Shown one piece after another: positions 1 through 10,250 of a DNA stretch of 64,000 bases. Numbering within the stretch: position 1 is the first letter of the stretch; each line of letters begins with the position of its first letter. The notes beneath the pieces are model-generated. The model was not told where the DNA came from. It was given only the letters and a program-made list of their open reading frames with translations, and searched no databases. The stretch comes from Lineolata rhizophorae (taxonomy: Eukaryota > Ascomycota > Dothideomycetes > Lineolatales > Lineolataceae), in contig MU001674.1 of assembly GCA_010093515.1 (NCBI GenBank), positions 1,049,975 to 1,113,974 on the forward strand, in the 5' to 3' direction. A program made the position numbers and the translations under genes.

Positions 1-73
1 GGCCAGCCGGCCGAGGACCCCTGCCGCCATCGGCGGCCCAACCGCCACTAACGAGGCGCATTCCCGCGGCTAG
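1..73 (+). CDS. Possible C-terminal tail of a gene entering from the left
   Basis: Reading from base 2 gives 23 codons and then TAG at 71-73, rich in Ala, Pro, Thr and Arg, as in a disordered protein tail. Only the window edge supports it: no domain, no conserved residue, and an open stretch this short can occur by chance. It could equally be 3' untranslated sequence of a gene to the left. Confidence 0.2.
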   Translation, partial: ASRPRTPAAIGGPTATNEAHSRG

Positions 74-420
74 AAAAGTCTCCCCTCGATCTACCCCACA
101 TTGCTCGCATCAATACCACGACGCCGACCACGTGGATCTGTGCTTGCGAGGGAGCGAAGGATGCAAAGCGAGAACTTTCGTTAATTGAATTAGCGTGACC
201 TATGTAGTTATTGTACACATCATTGGCGCCTCGCCCGAACCAATTCCAGCAGGATTGAAAGGCAATACTCGTCAGGACAAACTGCCTACTTCACCGCATG
301 CTCGGAGACAGCCACACGTGACTATCCGCCATCGAATACAGACTGACCTTCTGTAATCCACCCGACTCTCGCTCATGCGCAAAACACGACCACCGCCCCT
401 GTCCGTTCCCCAAGACCTCA
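74..420. other. Intergenic, nothing recognised
   Basis: This is the spacer downstream of the calnexin stop codon. It probably holds the calnexin 3' untranslated region and whatever lies downstream of a gene to the left. No open frame, repeat or RNA gene was seen. Confidence 0.6.
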
Positions 421-2413
421 TTACGAGTCCTGGGACCTCGTCACCCGCTTGCTCGCCTCCCCCTTAGCTTTCTCTGTCCCAGTTGCCGTGGCCTCCGCAG
501 CCTTGTCCTTGCTCTCGGCAGCCGCCTCCTTCGCCTTCTTCGCCGCCTCCTTAACCTGGGGCGCCGCCGAGCGGCTGGTGCTGCTCACAGCAGCGACAAT
601 CAGGGCAAGAATGGTCACGAAGATCGCGCCAATGCCGCCAGCAACCTCAGGGACGAACTTGATCGCCTCAATAGGGTCCTTCTGAAAGAGGGTGACGAAT
701 AGATCGACCTTCTCGCGGATGTAGAGCATCGGGTCCTCCATGAAGCTGAGGTCCATCGGCGACTTGGGCTTGTCCTCCTTCTTCGGCTTGGTAGCATCCT
801 CCTGGGCCTTCTCGACAGGCTGCTTGACGTCAAACGTCTCCCCCCTGAGAGCCTCAGCGTCCGCGACAGAGTGGCCAATGTAGATGTTGTCGAAGAGGAT
901 GTCGTTCTGCATGGTCCAGATCTCGAAGCCAATCTAATCGGAAGGTCAGTAAATGATAAGTAATGGACATATGAAGACATGTTACTTACAGCGCCCATGG
1001 GCTCAAAATTGGCTGGGGTCAGATCTTCGAACCAGGCGGGGTTCGGGATTTTGCGCGGCTTCCACGGGCCCTTGTAGTCTGGGTTGTCGATGTAGGGGGC
1101 GGACCACTTGCCCTTGTAATCCGGGTTGCGCTTCATGGGCGGCTCCCACTTGCCGCATCCAGAGACCTCGTCACACTTGGGGTTCGGAACCATTGGGGGA
1201 ATCCAATCACCATCTTCCTCGTCGTCCCAGTCCTCGGGCTTCTCAGCCTCAGGGTCCGGAACCATAGCCGGCTCATCGTCAAGCCAGTCTGCGGGCTTCT
1301 CGGCCTCCTCATCGACGATCTGGAAGGGCGCGTCCTCATCCCAATCATCAGGCTTCTTCGCATCCGGATCGGGTATGCGGGCGTTGTCAACCCAGTCCTC
1401 GGGCTTCGAATCCTCAGGATCATCAATCTCCTTCTCCGGGTTGACCGGCGGGTTGAAATCCTCGAGCAAGCTGCCCTCCTTGACTTCATTGCCATCAATC
1501 AACATCTGGAAGGTCTGGTTCGGGTGGACGTAAAGTGTGTAAAGCGTAGTAAGCTTGCCAGTGCGCGCCAAAGGCGGCGACTTGAGGTGCTTCTCCTCAT
1601 ACTCGCCGTTCTTCGGGTTCTTGTGGCGGAAGATGAAGTGAACCTGAGCCGGATTAGATGCCATTCCTCAGGCCAGATCAATTTGTAGACTACTAACCTT
1701 ATTGGTAGCGCCGCACTTGTCGGGGCCAAACATGATAATGTAAGGCGAGGCATTGGAGAACTCCTCTGCGTGGAGAGCCTTGTTGTCCTGGAGGAGCTTC
1801 ATGTACGCACCACCGCACTCAAGGCCATCTGTAGCGTGTTAATCACCATGTCCGACTCCGCAATTGCTCCCTGGTGGGACTCACTCTGAAGCTTGACCTC
1901 GTACTGGACGACGAGGGTGTTGTCCTTGTTGTCGATGGGCTTGGGGAACTTGGCTGAGATGGCATGGTGGGCAGCCTTGTCTTTGATGACCAGGCCCTTG
2001 TCGCCCTCCATGCCCTTAAAGACATGCGGCTCCTCAACGGCCCAGTTGCCCACGTACTGCCATTCCTCCTCCGTCGTCCCATCAGTTTCCTTCTTGGCAT
2101 GCGACTTCTGCCACCGCGTCTCCCAGTCATCGGTGAACTGCTCAAGGAAAGGCGCCTTGAGCGTTGTGGGCTGTGTTTCGACAAAGTTGCATTAGCGGTG
2201 GGCTGAGAGCTCGGGAGCGAGCGCGCGAACAGAAATGGTGCAGGCGTCGAGAATCTACGGGTTTGAACTTACAGTAAACGTTGGTAATGAGACGCTGGAG
2301 GGCGAAGGCTCATCGGCTTTCAGAGGGGCCTGCTCGAGGTCGTCATCATGCCCGGCGTGGGCATGCGCGACGGAGGCCGACAAGAACGCCGCTGCGAAGA
2401 CAGCGACACGCAT
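421..2413 (-). CDS. cne1: Calnexin, ER membrane lectin chaperone
   Basis: Calnexin holds monoglucosylated glycoproteins in the endoplasmic reticulum while they fold. Five exons splice in frame (2413-2273, 2170-1885, 1828-1698, 1643-990, 933-421) to 574 residues. A signal peptide (start [18 protein letters not shown]) is followed by the lectin domain, which contains [11 protein letters not shown] and a cysteine in FGPDKCG. Next comes the P-domain arm, with tandem motif-1 repeats (KPEDWDD type) and then motif-2 repeats (NPDYKG type). Near the C terminus a membrane helix (around [18 protein letters not shown]) leads into a Lys/Ala/Glu-rich cytosolic tail. The start is the ATG heading the signal peptide. 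A CCAAT box lies at about 2652 upstream. Domain order and length match fungal calnexins; calreticulin is excluded by the membrane helix. Confidence 0.97.
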
Positions 2414-3612
2414 CGTGACCGACGGGAGTTTTCCCAGCCAAGTACAAGAACGACAAGGTAAAAGACAAGGGCCAGATGCGGGTAAGGCCAATGGCCGATT
2501 ACGCGCGATACGATTGTCACAGGAGGGAGAGGATGCGGGAGAGGAAGAAGGCAGACGTGGTCAGGGGATTTTGTATTGTATCACCGCTCAAGGTGCTATG
2601 GAAAAGACCACGGTGGAAGTTTGCGAGAGGGGAGCTTGGGGCGGCTCGCCCGGCCAATCACGGCCTACGCTCGGGGCCAGCCACCCCGGCCGCCCATTAT
2701 TTGCAGCGGCACCGCCGCCAGCTTGTGAGAGCTTCCGTCTCCGCCTACCGCCGATTCTTCTAGAATTGCGGCAGCGGCTGTAGGGTACAAGTCGCAGAAA
2801 ATACGGGACAATTTCACAGAGCTACTATGCGTCCTTTATACGGCGTCCCTATGCAAGCTCTCTTTTAAATGCTCCCTATCTTACGGCTTGGAGAGAATTG
2901 GATCCTTGAGCGTTCAGGATGATTTCCCTCGGCCACGTTGACGCTAGGATGTTCTGTTCCAGCTGTCCTCTACGGAGTATACTAGCTTAGAGTCTAGACA
3001 TTGTTTGTGCCACCTAACGACGGAAAGCATGATGGCCTCGGCGTGAGCATTCGCGGCTGAGCAGGGCTGAATTGCAGCAAATATTACCAGCAATTGCACG
3101 GAGTAATTTGCTCCCGACTGGGGGTTTTCGAGTCTCCTACACTTCTGCCGGTGATGCCACAGTGTATGGTTTCACGCACAGACTACGGCAAGGCTTACCG
3201 TGGCCTTCTCCCCACAACAGCACTCCCCACGAACGAGTGCGACAGGTTTAAGGCTGGCAGTGTATCGCCAAAAAAAAAAAAAAAGAAAGGTCTTAGACAA
3301 TACGTGGACTTCACATGGCGTGAATGACGAATGGACAGAACGGAAATTATCCTGCCTATCCTCAATCGGCAATTCTACGTGCTGTACCGACAACATCGGG
3401 ATCTTTGAGGCATACAAGAACCCTCCTAACGAAGATCAGACGCCAAAACCGCTCGCTTCCGAGCGCCAGTGCCCACCAAAGTTAAGCCTGTAGCCTGTAG
3501 ACGCCCTTCTCCAAGATCCCGGTGCAATTGGTGCGGCTAGCTCATTCATGCGCATTGAAAATTCGATACCCGTGTGGCTACGGCTGGGACTGTGAACGCC
3601 GAGCCGGAGCCT
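2414..3612. other. Intergenic: calnexin promoter side and LSM2 3' side
   Basis: This is a 1.2 kb spacer between the calnexin start and the LSM2 stop codon. It contains a CCAAT box near 2652, a TACGGAGTA motif at 2971-2979 with a weaker copy near 3097, and a run of 15 A at 3270-3284. Open frames here on both strands lack family resemblance and splice signals, and I regard them as chance. Confidence 0.6.
3270..3284 (+). repeat. A15 homopolymer
   Basis: Fifteen consecutive A bases, then GAAAGG. It could be the poly(A) trace of a retroposed sequence or plain slippage. No target-site duplication is evident, so slippage is the simpler reading. Confidence 0.7.
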
Positions 3613-4127
3613 TCATGACTGCTTCGCCTTTGCCGAAGCTTGCTGGGCTTCTACAGCAAGAGAATTAGACCGAACTTTACCTGATCGGGGAATACGTCGG
3701 GTACGAACCTCGCCTGGTGGCATCTTCGAGCAGAACCGTATCGACTTTCTCGGCGGGCAGGTGGACGTAGCGCACGACGCTGCCGCGGATAAACACGTTT
3801 TTGACCGAGCTCTGCAAACGAAGGACTATTACCGATTTTTCATTGCTAGAGAGCCTTGCGTATTCGGAAGTAAGGACTTACCAGGTGCGGATACTTGCTC
3901 TCCTCCACGACGCTGATATTATCGAGCTTGATGTTGAGGAACTGGTCCACGCTCTTCAGCGTGCCTTGGATCGAAATGTCGTTCTTGAGCTCGACCGTGA
4001 CTTGGTAGTCCACCAGAGTCTTAAAAAAGCTAGGCACGTCAGTATACTGTAGCTTAGAATTTCGGCTTGCCGCGCTGAAGGAATATAACGTTCTGTGTAC
4101 GAGGCCACATTACCTGAAGAATAACAT
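3613..4127 (-). CDS. LSM2: LSm2, U6 snRNA-associated Sm-like protein
   Basis: LSm2 is part of the LSm2-8 ring on U6 snRNA in the nucleus and the LSm1-7 ring in cytoplasmic mRNA decay. Four exons (4127-4114, 4029-3882, 3811-3709, 3650-3613) give exactly 100 residues. The first exon is only 14 bases and encodes MLFF plus two bases. Sm motif 1 contains VELKNDISIQGTLKSVDQFLN, as in LSm2 of yeast and man. Sm motif 2 is FIRGSVVRYVHLP, and the C terminus (DATRREAQQ, Lys-rich) is also LSm2-like. The last intron must be removed to avoid an early stop. A palindromic TCACGTGA lies at 4348-4355, 221 bases upstream of the start. Confidence 0.95.
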
Positions 4128-4686
4128 CTTCGTGCCCTTGGGGGTCGAAACCTGGCGGGAAAAGGTCTTCTCTAGAAGCTGAACGATTGAACGCGTGGAA
4201 AAGGTAACTTATGCCCCGAGAATTTCAAGGACAAAAGATCCGAATGCGTCGTCAGGCTTTCGTACTTTGACCTAGAAGCGTCTAAACTGTGTCCCTTCTA
4301 TAAGCTTGGCACTGGGATGAATCTTAGCGCGAGACCCTAGTCGATGTTCACGTGATTTTAGTACAACTGCTCGGTCGCCCTCAAACCCATGAAATTATCA
4401 CGAAACCACAGCATGCACACAGTTACTTTTTATGTTGGCTGACAATCTCAATTCAATATACTCAGTATGAAAGGGGTATTATCTACATAGGAAAAGAATA
4501 TACCAAAAGAAAAGAAGAGAAAAGAATAAGGAAAAGAGAGCGACAAATGATTGTTTCAAAACCATCCCAATGCGCCTCCACCGAAATGTCTCAAAGGAAA
4601 ACCATCGTCCGACCAACCCATATCCCAACCAACATCAAATGTACAGATTTACACCATAAACATAGGAACAGGCTCCCCCTCCACAC
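4128..4686. other. Intergenic: LSM2 promoter and 3' side of the methyltransferase-like gene
   Basis: A 559-base spacer. The only clear feature is TCACGTGA at 4348-4355. A purine-rich stretch at 4497-4545 is low complexity. The open frame running from about 4350 into the next gene is antisense to it and shows no family signature. Confidence 0.55.
4348..4355. promoter_or_regulatory. TCACGTGA palindrome upstream of LSM2
   Basis: A perfect 8-base palindrome with the CACGTG E-box core, 221 bases upstream of the LSM2 start. bHLH factors such as Cbf1-type regulators bind this core in fungi. That it acts on LSM2 is inference from position only. Confidence 0.35.
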
Positions 4687-7134
4687 TCACTTCCTGGCCC
4701 ACCCAGTCAAATACTTCCACGCCGCACCCGTCTTCGCACCCTCCTCCAGGGCCGCGCTAACCCCCTCCAACAGCCGCTCATCCTCCTTGCGCATCTCGAG
4801 CTGCAACTTGAGCATCCACTTCTCCCACGCGCGGGCAGCCATCAGGCCGGTGATGCTCGACGCGTCGGCAGTCGAGCCCATGGGCGTCGTCCGGACCTCG
4901 CCCTCGGGCGAGATGCTGCGCTCCTGCGGCTGCAGGCGCTGGCCGCCCTGCATGACGGCCGGCTGGGCGACGGGCAGCGCGAGCCAGGCGCGCTTCACGT
5001 TGGCGAAACCGGCGCGGCGCAGGCGCGACACGAACGTCTTGGTCGGCCGTGCGTCGTAGCCGGCAGTCTTGAGGTTGAAGGCGAATTCGACCGAGAGCGC
5101 CGTCGCCTGCGGGCCCCCGTTGACCAGGTCCGCGTCCAGCACCGAGAACTCGAGCACACCGCCGGGCCGGAGCACGCGCATGCACTCGCGCAAGCAGCGG
5201 TCGTACTCGTCGCCGCCGACGCGGCCGGCGCCTGTCGTCGCGGAGCGGAGCTGCGTGAAGAGGGAGCGCGCTGAGACCACGTCGAAGTGGTTGTTGGGGA
5301 ATGGGAGGGTCCAGTAATTGGGCACGCAGCTGACACGGTGGTTCGATGGCCCCTCAATGGACTGGTCCTTATCAGCCGTGGTGGCAGTCACGACGGTCGT
5401 GTTGGGGTGGTCAAGAGCAACCTGCCATGCCCAGTCACAGGCAGCCTGGCCGCCGAGGTCGAGAATCTTGACGTGACCCCTCCTGACCATGTTCCTCGCG
5501 GCTGGGCTAGCCAGCAAACGCCCCTTGTTCAAGTACCTGATAGCCTCAAGGCCCCAGAGCGCAGGCAGCATCTGGTCGAGCGCCTCCCTCTCCTTCTCCG
5601 CCTTCTCGATCATTTGCCTATGAGCGGTCGGATCTTCGTTGTAGAAGGACGACACAGGGCGGGAGGAGATGGATGGCCGGGTCCGCTTGGTGATCTCGTA
5701 CTTGCCAAGGAGCTGGTTGCGGTGCGCCTGAGGAAAGCAACGGCGGTCGATAGAGATGGCATCGACCCTGGTCTGACGGTGCACGAATGCATCCCTACTG
5801 CGAGCATTCTCCTTCATGTATTCGACTCCCTCGAGGAACGTCTTGATCTTCTCGTCCTCATCATCGCCAGACGATGAGCTCTTAGTGTCGTCTGTGAAGC
5901 GCACAGACTTCTTGGAAGGAGAACAGATCGTGTCTTCGAGCGAACGATCACGTGAATGGATGGAAGTAGGAGATGTAAGTTCGTTAAGCGGGTTGGTCTC
6001 CTTGAGAGCAGACAGATAGCTCTCCTGAGCGCGCAGCCAAAGGCTAGTACGGTCGATATTCGCAGTTGCCATCTCCTGTAGCTGGTTGTCGTAGTTTTCG
6101 TCGTACTCGTATTTGACATTGGACAAGTCGATTTCGGCAACTTCCTGGACCAGCGTCGGAGCGTTTGTGGACCCTTGCCATTCGGAAGATACCTGACTAG
6201 CACTTGACTCCCGCTTCCACGGCAAGCCGTAGAAGTGCTCAGCAGTACCGGTATCAGGGTCTTCCTCATCCTTCTGCTTGTCGCCCCACATGTCCTTCGC
6301 AGATCCTTCAAGCGATGAAAAGAATCCACCGGGAGACGGGACAGAGAGCGCGGAGATCGGGTCGTCGCACTCGTCGGCCTTGTCGACAGGAGTGACAACG
6401 ATATCGATCGGCGCAAGCGCCCTCTGGACCTGCCTAACTTCTTGCATCTCCATCTGAGGAATCTCTGCCTCCTGCTGCTCATTAGAGGGATGCTCCTCAT
6501 GCGAGTTAAGATGGTTCAGGGTCATCATGGCGTTAGGGTGCAGCTGAATCGTGCCATCCCAACGCTCCGCCTCCGCATCTTGATTTCGCTTCTCGAGATC
6601 TGGGGTAGACGGGCAGCTGATGCTCGAGAGATCTTCGGATGTCAGGCTTCCGTCGAGTGAGGGAGTTGCGCTTGTCGCAGGAACGTGTAGTTGTTGGGCG
6701 GCGAGCATCGAGAGCGCCCGAGCGCTGGGAGAGACGGCCGGGGCACAAGCGGGCGAAATGGCAGCGTTCTGTGCTTTCTGAAGCTTCTCAATCGTCGGCC
6801 ATGCGGACGGTGAGGGGATGACGAGGGAGGGGAATCGACTCTTGGAACCGTTGTCTGGGTGGGCCGATGCAGAGCACTTCAGGGGAACCTCTTCCGATTC
6901 GTCGTCCGTCACATCGTACAATTCGTCAAAGTCCGGGTCAATCTTCTTCTTCCTCCACGTTGACGACTGTCGCGAGATCTGCGCCTTCACAGACTTGCAG
7001 TAGTCGGCCATCGTTGGAGTCTTTTGGTCGCCCTCCGAGAAAGCCGGCGAGGGCAACGGCGATTTTATTACGGTATTAGGGCTAGGCCTCCGTTCCTGCG
7101 GGGCCGTTGTCGTAGGGGTGGTACGGGCTGACAT
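4687..7134 (-). CDS. Large protein with C-terminal SAM-dependent methyltransferase-like fold
   Basis: An intronless frame encodes about 815 residues from the ATG at 7134. Another in-frame ATG at 7176 adds 14 residues; MSARTTPTTTAP looks the more typical start. The first 450 residues are Ser/Pro/Glu-rich and probably disordered, with a short basic patch (WRKKKIDPDFDELYDV) near residue 50. The C-terminal third has a Rossmann methyltransferase outline: motif I ILDLGGQAACDWAWQVA, a later LPFPNNHFDVVSARSLF, and motif post-I/IV CMRVLRPGGVLEFSVLD. Motif I lacks the usual GxGxG, so cofactor binding is not certain. Such fungal proteins are conserved but uncharacterised; I know no substrate. Gene presence is sure, catalytic role is not. 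Confidence 0.85.
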   Translation of the reverse strand: MSARTTPTTTAPQERRPSPNTVIKSPLPSPAFSEGDQKTPTMADYCKSVKAQISRQSSTWRKKKIDPDFDELYDVTDDESEEVPLKCSASAHPDNGSKSRFPSLVIPSPSAWPTIEKLQKAQNAAISPACAPAVSPSARALSMLAAQQLHVPATSATPSLDGSLTSEDLSSISCPSTPDLEKRNQDAEAERWDGTIQLHPNAMMTLNHLNSHEEHPSNEQQEAEIPQMEMQEVRQVQRALAPIDIVVTPVDKADECDDPISALSVPSPGGFFSSLEGSAKDMWGDKQKDEEDPDTGTAEHFYGLPWKRESSASQVSSEWQGSTNAPTLVQEVAEIDLSNVKYEYDENYDNQLQEMATANIDRTSLWLRAQESYLSALKETNPLNELTSPTSIHSRDRSLEDTICSPSKKSVRFTDDTKSSSSGDDEDEKIKTFLEGVEYMKENARSRDAFVHRQTRVDAISIDRRCFPQAHRNQLLGKYEITKRTRPSISSRPVSSFYNEDPTAHRQMIEKAEKEREALDQMLPALWGLEAIRYLNKGRLLASPAARNMVRRGHVKILDLGGQAACDWAWQVALDHPNTTVVTATTADKDQSIEGPSNHRVSCVPNYWTLPFPNNHFDVVSARSLFTQLRSATTGAGRVGGDEYDRCLRECMRVLRPGGVLEFSVLDADLVNGGPQATALSVEFAFNLKTAGYDARPTKTFVSRLRRAGFANVKRAWLALPVAQPAVMQGGQRLQPQERSISPEGEVRTTPMGSTADASSITGLMAARAWEKWMLKLQLEMRKEDERLLEGVSAALEEGAKTGAAWKYLTGWARK

Positions 7135-8591
7135 TTTGGGAATGTACGTGGCCGCCGGCAGCACAAATGAATCCATCGGGGTGGTAATGTAAGCCTCAAC
7201 CCTAAGAATGGGTCCGGGATATGCTATATCAAGGGCAAGAACAAAGGAACCGGGCTTGGAGGGCAGCAGTAAGGCTGTAGGGCCGCGGCACGGACAATAG
7301 AACCCTGGGGGCTGCAGCGAGCGCGAGCACCTAGAGGCCTGCAAGGTGAGAGGAATAAATTAAATGGATACCAAATCCGGTCAACGGATTGCGTAAGAAT
7401 TTGGGCAGCACTTCGGTCAACGAAGTCCGGAACCGGAGATTAGGAAAACACAGAACGACGAAAAGAAAACCTCAAAGACACTGAAGGATCGAAAAGAGAG
7501 TTGACAGCAGGACCCAGGAAGAGGGCTGGCCTGGCAACCCGTGAGCTTAAGAGAGCGGCCAACGGCGAAGCGCCCGCGGTCGCTGGCGGCTGGAGAAGAG
7601 CCGCGTCGCCGGCCAGAGCGGGTCTCGACATGGCGGCCCGCGTGCCGCGACGCTGATTGGAGCCCTGCGTGAGTAGCATGACGTGCTGCTGGACGGATTG
7701 GGACCGCAGCGGGCGACGCGCCAGCCCGTCATTTGCATGGCGCGCGCTCTCTCGCCGGCGCGGGCGCGCTGCGGAGGGAGTTCATTGGGAGTGGAGGTGG
7801 TGTGGAAGCGCCGCACTGTCCTAGGCTGTGGCGCGGGCGCTATTTCGGGCCCCAATCAGCGCCCGCAGCACGGCGCGCAGCGTAAATAGAGATGGCGCCT
7901 CGACGAATCCGGACAAGCCGCCGATAGTCTTGATCCCGGCCGGCAACGCCTCGCCCTCGTGCGCGCGCACTCCGCGTCGATGCCGTGCGTCTGCCGCCGG
8001 GGGCAAAGCGTGCTGCTGCGTCAATATATCAGCTAGGCACCGCCGCCTCCCCGAAGCCGTCGACGCTGCACAGGCCGTGCACAAGACGAAGACGGCGGCG
8101 CCCCGGCCGTATGCGGCACGATCGCTCAAGACCGGGAACCAGCCCTGCCAGCCCAGTTCCTGCATGCGAAACAAATTCGTAGGCGTTTGCGAGAACGAGG
8201 TCGACTGCGTAAGAATTCGGCGAGCCTCGGCCTCGACTGGACTTGTCGATGGTGGCGTGAACTGGAATCAACAAGCGCAACGCCAGGGCCAAAGTCAAGA
8301 TGGAGAGTTGTGCGTGCGCGAGCGAAAGTCCGGGGCGGCCGGAGTGCGGCGGCTCGGTGGACGCATAGTGAGTCCTGCGCGGCACGACCAACCTCAGGGT
8401 CCGGGTGCATGCCCCACCACCAACTCCAACGCCCAACTCCAACTTCGAGCAGCGCAGCGGGGCACGGTCTCGTCATTCGCAGAGCGAAGCCTGCCTCCAC
8501 GAGCTGGCCTTCTCTTCTCTTATTCTATAGACGAAAATTTCTGCCAATTCTGCTTTCTGTTAGTCCCCGCATCCTCGCCACAACAGCAACC
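7135..8591. other. Divergent intergenic between methyltransferase-like gene and RPE1
   Basis: A 1.46 kb GC-rich spacer serving as the upstream region of both flanking genes. Long open frames on both strands follow from the high GC content. None has a recognisable domain, and the longest runs straight over the RPE1 start in another frame. A CT-rich tract just before 8592 fits a fungal core promoter. Confidence 0.55.
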
Positions 8592-9839
8592 ATGTCTCCG
8601 CCCGCCATCATCGCCCCGTCGATTCTCTCGGCGGACTTCGCAAAGCTGGGCAAGGAGTGCTCCGACACGGTGAACAATGGCTGCGACTGGCTTCACGTAG
8701 ACATCATGGACGGTACGTGACGGGCAGTACAGTAGCAGCACGCCACGAATTTCGTTTTTGCCGCCCACCGCAAGACGTAGACGCTGAGCAGTCCCGCAAC
8801 CCGCAAGGCCACTTCGTGCCGAACATGACCTTTGGCGCTCCCGTCGTCACCAAGATTCGCCCGCACGTCGAGCGGCCAGCCGCCGCCTACGGCAAGGGCA
8901 CCTTTGACTGCCACATGATGATTGCTGAGGTAATTGGTGCCATTCCCGCCGTGCCAGGAGCACGTACCCGGTACCTAAGCGCTAATATATTGGGCGTCTT
9001 ACCGCGATTCTCCTCGTACAGCCGAAGCGCTGGGTCAAGGACTTCCAGAAAGCGGGCTGCGATTTGTATTGCTTCCACTATGAGGCCGCCCTCACCTCGA
9101 CAGCCGCCGACAGCCCCGCGGGCACTTCATCCGAGACCACGTCGCCCAAGGAGCTGATCCGCTTCATCCACGCCCAGGGAATGTTGGCCGGCATCGCTAT
9201 CAAGCCCAAGACACCGGTCGACATGCTCTGGGACATTCTCGACAACCCGGAGAAGCAAGAGCTGCCGGATGTACGGACCCTTTTCTTTTTCTCTTTTTGT
9301 TCTTATTTCTTGTCTCCAGCCTTTGCCAAACAAACCGGTTTGGTCTTGTTTGCCATGTTGCACTTCATCTGGCGGTGAACGGCCGGTGGCTTGGAACCCG
9401 CTGCTCCGGCGCTTAGAAGCAAGCCCACCAACGTCCCTACCAACCAAACCCATCCTTTACCCCCCCCCCCCCCCCCCCAACATCACCCACAGTACCCCTC
9501 AGCTCCTCGCCGTTTCGTATCTCGTACAGCTCTGGCGGCTAACCCGCGCACTTTCTTCCCGTTTCTCCCCGCGCCCAGATGGTCCTCGTAATGACCGTCG
9601 AACCCGGCTTCGGCGGCCAGTCCTTCATGGCCGAGCAGATGCCCAAAGTTACCGCCCTGCGCGAGCGCTACCCGGACCTGCACATCGAGGTCGATGGCGG
9701 CTTGTCCGAGAAGACCATCGACCAGGCCGCCGACGCGGGCGCCAACGTGATTGTGGCTGGTTCGGCCGTTTTCGGGGCCAAGGACCCCGCCGAGGTCATT
9801 TCGAGGCTTAGGGAGGCAGTGGAGACCAGGCGATCCTGA
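8592..9839 (+). CDS. RPE1: Ribulose-phosphate 3-epimerase
   Basis: This enzyme interconverts D-ribulose 5-phosphate and D-xylulose 5-phosphate in the cytosolic pentose phosphate pathway. Four exons (8592-8712, 8808-8929, 9022-9270, 9579-9839) join in frame to 250 residues, the family length. Visible signatures are [11 protein letters not shown] at the start, the metal site HVDIMDGHFVPN (His and Asp), CFHYEA (His), [12 protein letters not shown] (Asp-equivalent loop and phosphate site) and EVDGGL (Asp). Intron 3 is 308 bases, far above its neighbours, and carries a run of 19 C. The start lies in a good context (acaaccATG). The stop is followed by the convergent PEX5 3' end 411 bases away. Confidence 0.97.
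9460..9478 (+). repeat. C19 homopolymer inside RPE1 intron 3
   Basis: Nineteen consecutive C within the third intron of the epimerase gene, about 100 bases before the acceptor. It is a likely slippage site and may be read with variable length by sequencing. Pyrimidine-rich sequence helps 3' splice-site recognition, though this run lies far from the acceptor. Confidence 0.85.
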
Positions 9840-10250
9840 CAGTCGCTGCTGTGAAAGCAGCGGTTTGGCGTAAGTGAGGGATGGACGTTATGTTCACACC
9901 GTAGGTTCTGGATAGCAAAACGAGGGACAGCATGTAGACTTCCATAGAGGGCCAATTTGACTAATCAACACACTTATTACTGACAAGAAAGCGATAGATA
10001 GAACTATCACAGAGCATGGATATTCTACATTGAAAGCTTTTCTCGTTTATAGAGACGGCCGGAAAGGCGTCATTCATGCAAATTATGCACCCCAAGACGC
10101 CAAATTCTACCTACACTAACGGCAGCAGCTCGACTTTTTAATGCTCCAGGATGCCAACTGAGAATACCTTCCAAACTACATATCCTAACCGGAGCGCCGA
10201 CTAGTTAAGCAGTCCTAATTACCGCTCATTCATTTACTTTCGGCTCCTCT
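9840..10250. other. Convergent 3' spacer RPE1 / PEX5
   Basis: A 411-base AT-richer spacer between two stop codons facing each other. It presumably holds both 3' untranslated regions. No gene or repeat seen. Confidence 0.6.

Noticed and set aside
2235-2783. 182-codon plus-strand frame over the calnexin 5' end
   Set aside because: Antisense to the calnexin first exon and promoter, no domain, no splice logic.
2960-2970. Near match to the HacA unfolded-protein-response element upstream of calnexin
   Set aside because: ccagctgtcct differs from the remembered consensus CANRNTGTCCT at one position and lies 550 bases upstream, too weak to call.
7828-8673. 281-codon plus-strand frame before and across the RPE1 start
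   Set aside because: It overlaps the RPE1 first exon in another frame, lies in GC-rich promoter DNA and resembles no family.
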